Shown here piece by piece: positions 7,938 to 16,600 of a stretch of 64,000 bases of DNA. A model generated the notes under the pieces. That model ran no database searches. It had not been told where the DNA came from and saw nothing but the letters and a program-made list of their open reading frames with translations. A program made the translations under genes and the position numbers. The DNA comes from Falsirhodobacter sp. alg1 (GTDB lineage: Bacteria; Pseudomonadota; Alphaproteobacteria; Rhodobacterales; Rhodobacteraceae), in assembly GCF_000739715.2 (NCBI RefSeq), contig NZ_BBJC02000001.1, positions 759,315-823,314 of the forward strand. The letters are read 5' to 3'. Numbering within the stretch: the stretch's first letter is position 1; every line of letters starts with the position of its first letter.

Positions 7938-8737
7938 GTCGGCAGGGGCTCTTCCAGCTTCAGCCACCCTTCGGGGGCGCGGCGGAACCGGACATTGGCC
8001 GTTACCGCGAATTTGCCATCGGCCCCGGCTGAAATGGCCTGAACTGCAATTTCGGGACGGCTGACATCCAGCACGTTGAAGCTGTTCTCCTCGTTTCGCA
8101 GGCGATTGGACAGCCCGGTGCCCGCTTGCACGAACAAAAGGCCCGGCGCGGTGGTAAAGGGGCTGATATGGGTGCGATGGATATGCCCGCATAGAACCAC
8201 GTCGGCACCGCATTCGGCCAGCCCCCTCAGGGCGGCGGCGGCCCCCTTCATCAGCGTCTTGTCCGATCCTTCCAGATGTTCGGGCGGATGGTGCATTACC
8301 ACGACCCTTGCCCTGTCCCCCGCGTCGGCGAAAATCCCGCAGACCCTCTGCAGATCCTCGTCCGAGAAACGGCCTGCCTGATGCACCCAGGGGTTTGCAG
8401 TATTCACTCCTGCAACAACCATCCGGTCATCCTGATACGTGGTTTCCAGATCCTGGTTGATGTATTTTCGATACCTGCTCCACGGGCGGATCATACGGAC
8501 GAACAGGTTGTCCAAAGGGGTGTCATGGTTTCCGGGGACAGTCAGAACCTTAGCATCGATACGCTTTATGAATGCCGCTGCCTCTCGGAACTGGCTATGC
8601 CGGGCGCGTTGCGTGAAATCCCCCGAAATGACGCAAAGATCCGGCTTCAGCCGGTTGGTCTGCTGGATCAACGGTTCCAGCAGGGCAGGGGAAGTTCGGC
8701 CGAAATGGAGGTCGGACAGATGGACGATGCGCCTCAT
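7934..8737 (-). CDS. Calcineurin-like metallophosphoesterase
   Basis: 267 residues carrying all metallophosphoesterase metal-binding motifs in order: DLH (SDLHFGR), GDF (VISGDFTQR), GNHD (VPGNHDTP), the HHPPE segment (VVMHHPPEHL) and GHIHRTH. The arrangement is close to class III cyclic-nucleotide phosphodiesterases (CpdA-like), but the substrate cannot be read from sequence. No signal peptide, so cytoplasmic. The start codon overlaps the stop of the upstream lipid kinase gene in an ATGA, suggesting one transcript. Confidence 0.85.
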   Translation of the reverse strand: MRRIVHLSDLHFGRTSPALLEPLIQQTNRLKPDLCVISGDFTQRARHSQFREAAAFIKRIDAKVLTVPGNHDTPLDNLFVRMIRPWSRYRKYINQDLETTYQDDRMVVAGVNTANPWVHQAGRFSDEDLQRVCGIFADAGDRARVVVMHHPPEHLEGSDKTLMKGAAAALRGLAECGADVVLCGHIHRTHISPFTTAPGLLFVQAGTGLSNRLRNEENSFNVLDVSRPEIAVQAISAGADGKFAVTANVRFRRAPEGWLKLEEPLPT

Positions 8738-9651
8738 GGGGTATCCACCGTGTCTGCCTCATCCGGCAGGATGATCGACAGGGCATCCGGCATGATCCGA
8801 AAATCGAGAGGTGTTTCCATACGGGACTTCTCACCGTCATAAGCCACCAGAAGCTGGTTCTTGGGGGTGGAGATGGTGGCATGACCGGTATGGATCAGAT
8901 CAACGTCCCGTCCCAGCTTTACGCCGCGGAACAGCAACCGCCACGTCAGCTTCAGCAATGCCCGCCGCCCTTCGGCATGTGCCACGAACAGCACCAGATC
9001 ATCATTCGAGATTTCTTCACCGCCGGGCAGGCCGAACCGTTCCAGCTGATAGGCCGATCGCGCAACGAAGATCAGCGGTGTATTCAGCACCCGCGTTTCC
9101 GTGGGGGTCCGGAGGGTCACGTTCCACGGTTTCCGGTACCGCATGAATGTTTTCAGCACGGACCAATGCGCGGCCAGCCGCCAACGGCCATAACGCGCAT
9201 AGACCGATTCACGCTGCTTCAGGATGGAGGGATAGATGCCCAGACTGGCGTTGTTCAGGAATACCTGTCCGTTCACTGTTCCAACGGCAATACGGTGGGG
9301 ATGACCGTTCAGGATGGCACGTGCTGCGGCGTCCGGTTCCTGAGGCAGTCTGAGGCCTCTGGCATAATAGTTGAAGGTTCCAAGCGGCAGAACGGCAAGG
9401 TTCGCATCGGTTCCCGCAAGGGCATTCGCCACGCCCATAATCGTTCCGTCACCACCCGCTGCAACAATCGTCGTAAATCCGTCGGCAACCGCCTCCTTGA
9501 CGGTTTGCGCCAGATCCTCGCCCATCTTCCAGCGGCGCAGCGTGGCCGTGCCGAAAACCTGCATGGCCGTGTCGATTGCTTCGGCATCACGGCTGTTGCG
9601 CCCTGAATGCGGGTTGGCGATCACACAGATCGAGGCGGGATCAACGGGCAT
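8734..9651 (-). CDS. Diacylglycerol kinase family lipid kinase
   Basis: 305 residues. N-terminal ANPHSGRN, the nucleotide-binding GGDGT motif (VAAGGDGTIMGVANAL) and LPLGTFNYYARGL define the DAGK catalytic domain (YegS/BmrU-type). The C-terminal beta-rich domain ends near LLVAYDGEKSRMETPLDFRI. It probably phosphorylates diacylglycerol or a related lipid at the inner membrane; the precise substrate is unknown. ATG at 9651 is preferred over upstream GTG at 9672 because GGAG lies 7 bases before it. It is translationally coupled to the downstream phosphoesterase gene. Confidence 0.84.
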   Translation of the reverse strand: MPVDPASICVIANPHSGRNSRDAEAIDTAMQVFGTATLRRWKMGEDLAQTVKEAVADGFTTIVAAGGDGTIMGVANALAGTDANLAVLPLGTFNYYARGLRLPQEPDAAARAILNGHPHRIAVGTVNGQVFLNNASLGIYPSILKQRESVYARYGRWRLAAHWSVLKTFMRYRKPWNVTLRTPTETRVLNTPLIFVARSAYQLERFGLPGGEEISNDDLVLFVAHAEGRRALLKLTWRLLFRGVKLGRDVDLIHTGHATISTPKNQLLVAYDGEKSRMETPLDFRIMPDALSIILPDEADTVDTP

Positions 9652-9685
9652 TGCGGTCTCCAGTAACGTCACCCGTCAACGCAGA

Positions 9686-9711
9686 AGGGGCGGGATGTGG
9701 TTCCCGCCCCT
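9686..9711 (-). terminator. Terminator-like hairpin after znuA
   Basis: Perfect 10-bp arms AGGGGCGGGA (9686-9695) and TCCCGCCCCT (9702-9711) with a 6-base loop, just past the znuA stop on the minus strand. Only a short, poor T tract follows, so termination may be weak or Rho-assisted. Confidence 0.6.
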
Positions 9712-9717
9712 CATGGT

Positions 9718-10689
9718 TCAATCCTTCCGGGTCATGCAGTCGGTCAGGGTATCTACCAGATCCTGCATCATTGTGGCGTAAAGATCTGCGTCTTGCGTCA
9801 GGCTGGTTCCTTCCGGATCCAATGCGCCGCCGAGGTGGACACCCGCATCATCGGCCATCTGTTGCGCCAGCTTCGGATCGTGCTGCTTTTCAGGGAAGAT
9901 GCAGGTGGCCGGACCGGCAGAGGCCCGGATTTCGGCCAGACGCGCCGCCGAGGGGGACGAAGCATCCCCGGCCGAAATTGCCCCTGCAACATTCAGCCCG
10001 TAGTGATCGGCCAGATAGTTGTAGGCATCGTGGAACAGCACGATCGGTTGATCGGCCACAGGGGCCAGTTGGGCGGCCAGTTTCTCATCCAGCTCTTTGG
10101 TGGCTGCAATCGCGGCATTTGCGTTTGCACGATAGGTTTCCGCGTTTTCAGGGTCGATTTCCGACAGCTCGGTCGCAATCGCATCCAGCCATAGAACCGC
10201 ATTTTCGGGGTTCAACCATGCGTGGGGGTCGGTCCCTTCATGGTGATGTTCATCTTCGTCATGATCGGCGTGGTCATGACCTTCATGGTCATGCCCCTCG
10301 TGATCATGTTCGCCGTGGTCATCATGGCCGTGATCGTCGTGATCGTCATGGTCATCATCTGCATAGCTCAGCAGATGGAGGCCCGAGGTGTTCAGCAGGC
10401 GCAGCATCGCGTCGGGGTTCGCAGCCTCTAGCGGACCTGTCAGCCAAGGCGTCATTTCCGGCCCCAGCCAGATAACCAGATCCGCATCCTGCAAGGCACC
10501 GGCCTGTGACGGGCGCATCTGGAAATGGTGCGGATCCGCCCCGGCAGGCAGCAGTCCTGTCGGTTTGCCTGTTGTTCCCATGACCTGCGACACCAGCGAT
10601 GTGACAGGTGCTATATCCGTTACCACCGACGGAGCGGCCAGAGCGGGCGTTGCGAGGCTCGCCAGCAATAACGATATGGTATAACGCAT
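9718..10689 (-). CDS. znuA: Zinc ABC transporter substrate-binding protein
   Basis: Periplasmic zinc-binding component of ZnuABC. The 323-residue product starts with a signal peptide (ISLLLASLATPALAAPS). It carries the cluster 9 fold with GADPHHFQMRPSQ and TDPHAWLNPENA, whose histidines bind metal. Between them is a long His/Asp-rich loop (about residues 110-150, e.g. HDDHGEHDHEGHDH), typical of zinc rather than manganese binders. ATG at 10689 fits the signal peptide; the frame is open further upstream but that is antisense to zur. It is divergent from zur-znuC-znuB with a Zur box between them, so it should be induced under zinc starvation. Confidence 0.96.
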   Translation of the reverse strand: MRYTISLLLASLATPALAAPSVVTDIAPVTSLVSQVMGTTGKPTGLLPAGADPHHFQMRPSQAGALQDADLVIWLGPEMTPWLTGPLEAANPDAMLRLLNTSGLHLLSYADDDHDDHDDHGHDDHGEHDHEGHDHEGHDHADHDEDEHHHEGTDPHAWLNPENAVLWLDAIATELSEIDPENAETYRANANAAIAATKELDEKLAAQLAPVADQPIVLFHDAYNYLADHYGLNVAGAISAGDASSPSAARLAEIRASAGPATCIFPEKQHDPKLAQQMADDAGVHLGGALDPEGTSLTQDADLYATMMQDLVDTLTDCMTRKD

Positions 10690-10719
10690 CTCAAGACCTT
10701 TCCTAATTTGCGGTGAGGG

Positions 10720-10739
10720 GTTATATGTAATAACATAAC
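10720..10739. promoter_or_regulatory. Zur box between znuA and zur
   Basis: GTTAT-ATGTA-ATAAC (10720-10734) is a perfect inverted repeat, immediately followed by a further ATAAC (10735-10739). The GTTAT/ATAAC half-sites match alphaproteobacterial Zur operators. It lies centrally in the 66-base gap between divergent znuA and zur, so one site can control both units. Confidence 0.82.
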
Positions 10740-10755
10740 ACGTCAAGAGGACTTC

Positions 10756-11235
10756 ATGGCCGAGACGCTCGCCTTTGCCGATCATAACCACGACCATTGC
10801 ACAGGGGATGGTATCGCGCGGGCCGAGGTTGTTGCCCAGCGCGAAGGCCTGCGCTTGACTCCTGTCCGTCGCCGCACATTGGAAATCCTTCTGGAAGAAC
10901 ACCGCGCGCTGGGCGCGTATGAGGTTCTGCAGCGCCTGTCGGCCGAGGGGTTCGGGCAACAGCCGCCTGTTGCCTATCGTGCACTGGAGTTTCTGGTAGA
11001 AAACGGTCTGGCCCATCGTATCCGCAGGTTGAACGCCTTTGCCGCCTGCATGCATCCGGGAGAGGCGCATGCCCCCGCGTTCCTGATCTGCAGTAAATGC
11101 AATGCCGTTGCCGAAAGCCCGGCGCAAAGCGTGCGTGCCGCATTGGATGCGGCGGCTGAGGATCTTGGGTTCGTTATCGAACGCAGCAATATCGAAGCAC
11201 TGGGCCTTTGCCCTCAATGCCGCGTGGCAGCATGA
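10756..11235 (+). CDS. zur: Zinc uptake regulator, Fur family
   Basis: 159-residue Fur-family repressor: winged-helix region (LRLTPVRRRTLEILLEEHRALGAYEVLQRL) followed by a dimerisation/metal domain with the structural zinc cysteines CSKC and CPQC. Its position inside a znu locus identifies it as Zur rather than Fur or Irr. The N-terminus has a His/Cys-rich stretch (DHNHDHC) ahead of the DNA-binding domain. ATG at 10756 is preceded by an AGAGGA. Its stop overlaps the znuC start (ATGA), so repressor and transporter are co-transcribed and autoregulated. Confidence 0.94.
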   Translation: MAETLAFADHNHDHCTGDGIARAEVVAQREGLRLTPVRRRTLEILLEEHRALGAYEVLQRLSAEGFGQQPPVAYRALEFLVENGLAHRIRRLNAFAACMHPGEAHAPAFLICSKCNAVAESPAQSVRAALDAAAEDLGFVIERSNIEALGLCPQCRVAA

Positions 11236-11954
11236 CGGCATTGATAGAGGCGCGGGATCTCTGGTTGAAACTGGGGACCCAATCCGTGCTCCGAGGTGTC
11301 GATCTGACCCTCGGCGCGGGGGAAATCGTGACGATCGTCGGTCCGAACGGATCGGGTAAATCCACGTTGCTGCGCACGTTGCTGGGCGCGCTGCGGCCGG
11401 ATCGGGGGCTGGTAACGCGGGCAAAGGGGCTGCGGATCGGATATATTCCGCAACGGCTGGCACTGGATGCCACGCTGCCGCTGAATGTGGCCCGATTTCT
11501 GGCCCTGCCGAAATCGAGGGGGCGCGCCGCCACCGCTGCCGCGCTGGCGCGGGTCGATCTGGCGGGGTTCGAGCGTCGTCCGCTGGCCGGCCTGTCGGGC
11601 GGGCAGATGCAGCGGGTGCTTCTGGCGCGCGCCTTGCTGGAGGCCCCGCAGGCCATTCTGATGGATGAGCCGACCCAAGGGCTGGATCAACCGGGCGAAG
11701 CGGCCTTCTACCGGCTGCTGCAGGAAGTGCGGACCGAAACCGGTGCCGCAGTGCTGATGGTCAGTCATGATCTGCATGTGGTCATGGCGGCATCTGACAG
11801 GGTGGTCTGCCTGAACGGTCATGTCTGCTGCGAAGGGGCACCTGCCGTGGTATCCAACGCCCCCGAATACCGTGCGCTGTTCGGCGAGGGGACCCAAGGA
11901 GCCCTTGCCCTGTACCGCCACCATCATAATCACGACGGATGTGACCATGCTTGA
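11232..11954 (+). CDS. znuC: Zinc ABC transporter ATP-binding protein
   Basis: 240-residue ATPase energising zinc import with ZnuB. It has Walker A GPNGSGKST, Q-loop IPQR, signature LSGGQ (AGLSGGQMQRVLLAR), Walker B ILMDEPTQGLD and the switch His (MVSHDLH). The C-terminal tail is His-rich (YRHHHNHDGCDHA), an extension that may bind zinc. ATG at 11232 is chosen at the overlap with the zur stop, where homology begins; upstream in-frame starts are inside zur. It overlaps znuB by 8 bases. Confidence 0.95.
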   Translation: MTALIEARDLWLKLGTQSVLRGVDLTLGAGEIVTIVGPNGSGKSTLLRTLLGALRPDRGLVTRAKGLRIGYIPQRLALDATLPLNVARFLALPKSRGRAATAAALARVDLAGFERRPLAGLSGGQMQRVLLARALLEAPQAILMDEPTQGLDQPGEAAFYRLLQEVRTETGAAVLMVSHDLHVVMAASDRVVCLNGHVCCEGAPAVVSNAPEYRALFGEGTQGALALYRHHHNHDGCDHA

Positions 11955-12738
11955 CGACTTTCTGGTGCGTGCCGCCTTGGCGGGGATTGGCGTGTCGCTG
12001 GCTACGGGACCGTTGGGCGTTTTTGTCGTGTGGCGTCGAATGGCCTATTTCGGGGATGCCACGGGGCATGCGGCCATTCTGGGCGTGGCGCTGGCGCTGG
12101 CGTCAGGATTGCCCATCGGGCTGGGATCGCTGCTGGTTGCGGGGGCGATGGCCCTGACCGTTGCCGCGCTGACGGGGCGGGGTTGGGCCGCGGACACGGT
12201 TCTGGGGGTTCTTGCGCATTCCGCGTTGGCCGCAGGGCTGGTGGCAATCAGCTTTGTCCACGGGGTGCGGGTGGATCTGCAAAGCTTTCTGTTCGGGGAT
12301 ATTCTGGCGGTATCACGGATGGACCTGCTGTTCATCTGGGGCGGTGCCCTGCTGGTGGTGGCGCTGATCGCATGGCGGTGGAACAGGCTGCTGCTGTCGA
12401 GCGTCAATGCCGATCTGGCCACTGCCGCCGGAGAGAGGCCGGCGCGCGAAACGCTGATCCTGACCGTGGCGCTGGCCGTGGTGGTGGCCTTGTCCCTCAA
12501 GATCGTGGGGGCACTGCTGATTTCCGCACTGCTGATCATTCCTGCCGCTGCGGCGCGCCCCTTGGCGCGATCGCCCGAAACCATGGTGGTCTGGGCAACG
12601 CTGATGGGGGCAGGGGCGGTTCTGACAGGGCTGTGGTCATCTTTGACCTGGGATGTTCCCGCAGGGCCTGCCATCGTATCGGCCTCGGCCGCGTTGTTTT
12701 TGCTGGCGATCATGGTCGGGCGCTTGCGCCGGGCCTGA
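11947..12738 (+). CDS. znuB: Zinc ABC transporter permease
   Basis: 263-residue ABC-3 family integral membrane protein with about 8 hydrophobic segments. It starts MLDDFLVRAALAGIGVSL; the family features GPLGVFVVWRRMAYFGDATGHAAILG and the late segment KIVGALLISALLIIPAAAARPLA are clear. ATG at 11947 lies inside the end of znuC. It forms the zinc channel with ZnuC and ZnuA and is the last gene of zur-znuC-znuB. Confidence 0.94.
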   Translation: MLDDFLVRAALAGIGVSLATGPLGVFVVWRRMAYFGDATGHAAILGVALALASGLPIGLGSLLVAGAMALTVAALTGRGWAADTVLGVLAHSALAAGLVAISFVHGVRVDLQSFLFGDILAVSRMDLLFIWGGALLVVALIAWRWNRLLLSSVNADLATAAGERPARETLILTVALAVVVALSLKIVGALLISALLIIPAAAARPLARSPETMVVWATLMGAGAVLTGLWSSLTWDVPAGPAIVSASAALFLLAIMVGRLRRA

Positions 12739-12746
12739 ACATGGAG

Positions 12747-12773
12747 ACGGGCCGAAGGTTTCCCCCGGCCCGT
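12747..12773 (+). terminator. Hairpin after znuB
   Basis: Arms ACGGGCCG (12747-12754) and CGGCCCGT (12766-12773), 8 bp, between convergent znuB and the GH25 gene. No T run follows, so it is a weak intrinsic terminator candidate. Confidence 0.45.
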
Positions 12774-12783
12774 TGATCCTTGA

Positions 12784-13560
12784 TTACCGCTGACGGCGCA
12801 GGTTCAGCCATCTCAGCCAGTCCTGCTCGTTTCCGCGAAAGGCATTCAGATCCACGCGGCCCTCGACGCCCGGAACAAGTCCCGTGCCGGTATATTGCCA
12901 GAAGTCCCAGTCATGGCCCGGATGAACCTCGGACGGGTGGCCGGCGACCGAGCGCAGCCAGAAATCGGCCCGGACCTGCCACATGCTGTTGTCGCGGAAG
13001 AAGTCCACGGTGGAATAGACCACGGGGCGCTGGCCGTAATGCTGTTCCAAGATCGACAGGAACACTTCGGCCTGACGGCGCACCTCGGCTGGTGAGGGGC
13101 GGATTCGGCAGGTGCGCGATGTCGGGGTCCATTCCATATCCAGAACGGGCGGCAGATCGCCCGAATGGCGGGGTGCATTGGCGATGAACCACGCAGCCTG
13201 CTCTTCTGGTGTGCGGCAGAAATAATAATAGTGATAGGCACCCACGGGCACCCCCGCGGCGCGGGCTGCGTTGCGGTTGGTGATGAACATCGGATCAAGG
13301 TAATCGCCGCCCTCGGTTGCCTTGATGAAGGCGAACCTGATTCCATAGGCGCGTGCCGTGGCCCAATCGATGTGCGTCTGATAGCGGGCAACGTCCACAC
13401 CATGCACGGCATAGGCGGCGGGAACATTGCGGCCACGCCAGGCGTAGGGTGCGGCATCACCGAATTGCGTCGGAATTCCCTGAACGCTGTCGGGTTCGCG
13501 GGCACCACAAGCGGCCAGAAGGGCAACCAGCAGCAGGCTTAGTAGACGTATGGAGCGCAT
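12784..13560 (-). CDS. GH25 family lysozyme-like lipoprotein
   Basis: 258 residues with a lipoprotein signal peptide (LLSLLLVALLAACGAR), then a glycoside hydrolase 25 domain. It has HGVDVARYQ at the start of the barrel, IKATEGGDYLDP, GAYHYYYF, PPVLDMEW with the catalytic Asp/Glu pair, and the terminal DFWQYTGTG. GH25 enzymes cleave the beta-1,4 bond of peptidoglycan. Lipid anchoring in a Gram-negative suggests envelope maintenance or recycling rather than secreted attack. It is divergent from dnaE; the roughly 100-base gap contains a CCCCGCG/CGCGGGG hairpin at 13620-13640. Confidence 0.87.
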   Translation of the reverse strand: MRSIRLLSLLLVALLAACGAREPDSVQGIPTQFGDAAPYAWRGRNVPAAYAVHGVDVARYQTHIDWATARAYGIRFAFIKATEGGDYLDPMFITNRNAARAAGVPVGAYHYYYFCRTPEEQAAWFIANAPRHSGDLPPVLDMEWTPTSRTCRIRPSPAEVRRQAEVFLSILEQHYGQRPVVYSTVDFFRDNSMWQVRADFWLRSVAGHPSEVHPGHDWDFWQYTGTGLVPGVEGRVDLNAFRGNEQDWLRWLNLRRQR

Positions 13561-13664
13561 GCGATGTCCTGTGGCGAATCATGTCGCCCCTTGTTGCCGT
13601 GAAATCACGCGCCCGTCACCCCCGCGCGATTGTCGCGGGGCGCTGTGTGGCATATGTTGGTCAC

Positions 13665-16600
13665 ATGTCGAATCCAGTCCGCTTCATCCATCTTCGCGTC
13701 CATACCGAGCATTCGCTTCTGGAAGGGGCAGTGCCGGTCAAAAAGCTGATCAAGCTATGCGAAGAGGCATCCATTCCTGCCATTGCCGTGACCGATACGA
13801 ACAACATGTTCGGGGCGCTGGAATTTTCGGTACTGGCCTCGGGGGCAGGGGTGCAACCGATTGTCGGCTGTCAGGTGTCACTGGATTACGATCCGGCACA
13901 GCCGGGCGAAAAGCCACGTCCTGCCGCCCCCGTCGTTCTGCTGGCACAGAACGAAGACGGCTATATGAACCTTATGAAGCTGTCCTCTTGTCTTTATGTC
14001 GACAAGGGCGGGCAGCTGCCGCAGATCACGATGGAGGATCTGGCAAATCACGGCGCGGGGCTTATTGCGCTGACGGGCGGGCCTGACGGCCCACTGGGGC
14101 GGCTGATGCGCGCAGGCCAGCGGCCAAAGGCCGAGGCATTGCTGCGCCGCATGGCCGATATCTTCGGTGATCGCCTGTATGTCGAATTGCAGCGCCATCC
14201 GGGTGAGGGCGGACGCCTGCCCGAGGCCGAGGCCCTGACAGAACGGGGCCACGTCGAAATGGCCTATGCGATGGATTTGCCGCTGGTGGCGACAAATGAC
14301 GTCTATTTTCCCAAGGCCTCCATGTATGAGGCGCATGATGCGCTGATCTGTATTGCCGAAGGGGCCTATGTCGATCAGCAACAGCCCCGCCGCCGCTTGA
14401 CGCCGCAGCACTATTTCAAATCCGAAGCCGAGATGTGCGCGCTGTTCGCCGACCTGCCGGAGGCTCTGGCCAGTACCGTGGAGATCGCGCGGCGCTGTGC
14501 CTTCAAGGTGGCCAAGCGCCCGCCCATCCTGCCCCGCTTTGCCGAGGACGAGGTGGAGGAACTGCGCCGTCAGGCCCGTGCGGGTCTGGACCGGCGGCTG
14601 GCCGTCATTCCCCATGCGACCACGGTAGAGGAATACCACGCACGGCTGGATTTCGAGCTGGGCATCATCGAAAAGATGGGGTTTCCCGGCTATTTCCTGA
14701 TTGTTGCCGATTTCATCAAATGGGCCAAAGGGCAGAATATTCCGGTGGGTCCGGGGCGCGGTTCGGGTGCGGGGTCGCTGGTTGCCTATGCGCTGACCAT
14801 CACCGATCTTGATCCGCTGCGCTATGCCTTGCTGTTCGAACGGTTCCTGAACCCCGAACGGGTTTCGATGCCGGATTTCGATATCGACTTCTGCATGGAC
14901 CGCCGGGAAGAGGTGATCCGCTATGTCCAGGGCAAATACGGCCGTGACAAGGTGGGCCAGATCATCACCTTCGGCGCGCTCTTGTCCAAGGCGGCGGTGC
15001 GCGATGTAGGGCGGGTTCTGCAGATTTCCTATGGGCAGGTGGACAGGCTATCAAAGCTGATTCCGCTGGAGGGGGTAAAACCTGTCTCCATCTCCAAGGC
15101 GCTGGCGGATGAGCCGCGTCTGCGTGAGGCCGCCAAGGAAGAGGTGGTCAAGCGCCTTCTGGATTACGGCCAGCAGGTGGAGGGGCTGCTCCGGAACGCC
15201 TCTACCCACGCGGCCGGTGTGGTGATCGGCGATCGTCCCCTGGATGCGCTGGTCCCGCTTTATCAGGATCCGCGGTCCGACATGCCGGCGACCCAGTTCA
15301 ACATGAAGTGGGTCGAGGCTGCGGGCCTTGTCAAATTCGACTTTCTGGGTCTGAAGACCCTGACGGTGATCCAGAATGCGATCGACCTGATCCGCGCGGG
15401 CGGGCGGCAGTTGCATGAGGCGGCGGATGGCCGGGTTCTCTATACCCCGGAGCCGGGCACGGAGAATGACATCGGGCATATCCCGCTGGATGACGAGGCG
15501 ACCTACCGGCTTTATGCCGCAGCCAAGACCGTGGCGGTGTTCCAGGTGGAATCCAGCGGCATGATGGATGCGCTGCGCCGCATGAAGCCGACCTGCATCG
15601 AGGATATCGTGGCGCTGGTGGCCCTGTACCGCCCGGGCCCGATGGAGAACATCCCCACCTATTGCGAGGTCAAGAACGGCGTCCGCGATCTGGAATCCAT
15701 CCATCCGACCATCGATCATATTCTGGCCGAGACACAGGGCATCATCGTCTATCAGGAACAGGTGATGCAGATCGCGCAGGTCATGGGCGGCTATTCCTTG
15801 GGCGGGGCCGACCTGTTGCGCCGCGCGATGGGGAAAAAGATTGCCGAGGAGATGGCCAAGGAGCGTCCGAAGTTCATCAAGGGCGCGGCCGATACCCATA
15901 ATATCGATGCGAAAAAGGCCGGGGAGGTTTTCGACCTTCTGGAAAAATTCGCCAACTACGGGTTCAACAAATCGCACGCTGCGGCCTATGCCGTGGTCAG
16001 CTACCAGACCGGCTGGCTGAAGGCGAACCACCCTGTGGAATTCATGGCAGGCGTCATGAATTGCGATATCGACCTGACCGACAAGCTGGCCGTTTACAAG
16101 CGTGAAGTGGACAAGCTGGGCATCGAAACGGTCCCGCCCTGTATCAACCGGTCCATGGCCACGTTCAGTGTCAGGGAGGGCAAGCTGGTATACGGCCTTG
16201 GCGCGCTGAAGAACGTCGGGGTCGAGGCGATGAAGATGATCGTGGCAGGGCGGGGGGATCGCCCGTTTGCCACGCTGTTCGATCTGGCGCGGCGGGTCGA
16301 CCTGAAGCGGGTGGGCAAGCGGCCCATGGAAATGCTGGCCCGCGCCGGGGCCTTCGATCTTCTGGATTCCAACCGTGCGCGGGTTTTTGACGCGCTTGAG
16401 GGGTTGGTCGCCTATTCCGCTGCGGTGCATGAGGCGCGCGCCTCGGCGCAGGTGTCCCTGTTCGGCGAAGCGGGAGAGGACCTGCCGGAACCCCGCATCG
16501 GCAGCCGGGATGACTGGTTGCCGGTGGAGCGTTTAACCGAGGAGCATCTAGCCATCGGCTTCTATCTGTCGGGCCATCCTCTGGATGACTATATGGCCCC

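Noticed and set aside
10235-10365. Repetitive-looking GATCGTCATG-type sequence
   Set aside because: It codes the His/Asp-rich metal loop of ZnuA; it has no regular repeat-spacer structure, so it is not a CRISPR or a mobile repeat.
10690-11463. Upstream extension of the znuA frame giving a 581-residue protein
   Set aside because: The extension is antisense to zur and znuC and precedes a clear signal peptide at the ATG at 10689.
15051-16430. 459-codon minus-strand frame
   Set aside because: Antisense to dnaE; no domain, and dnaE is intact across it.
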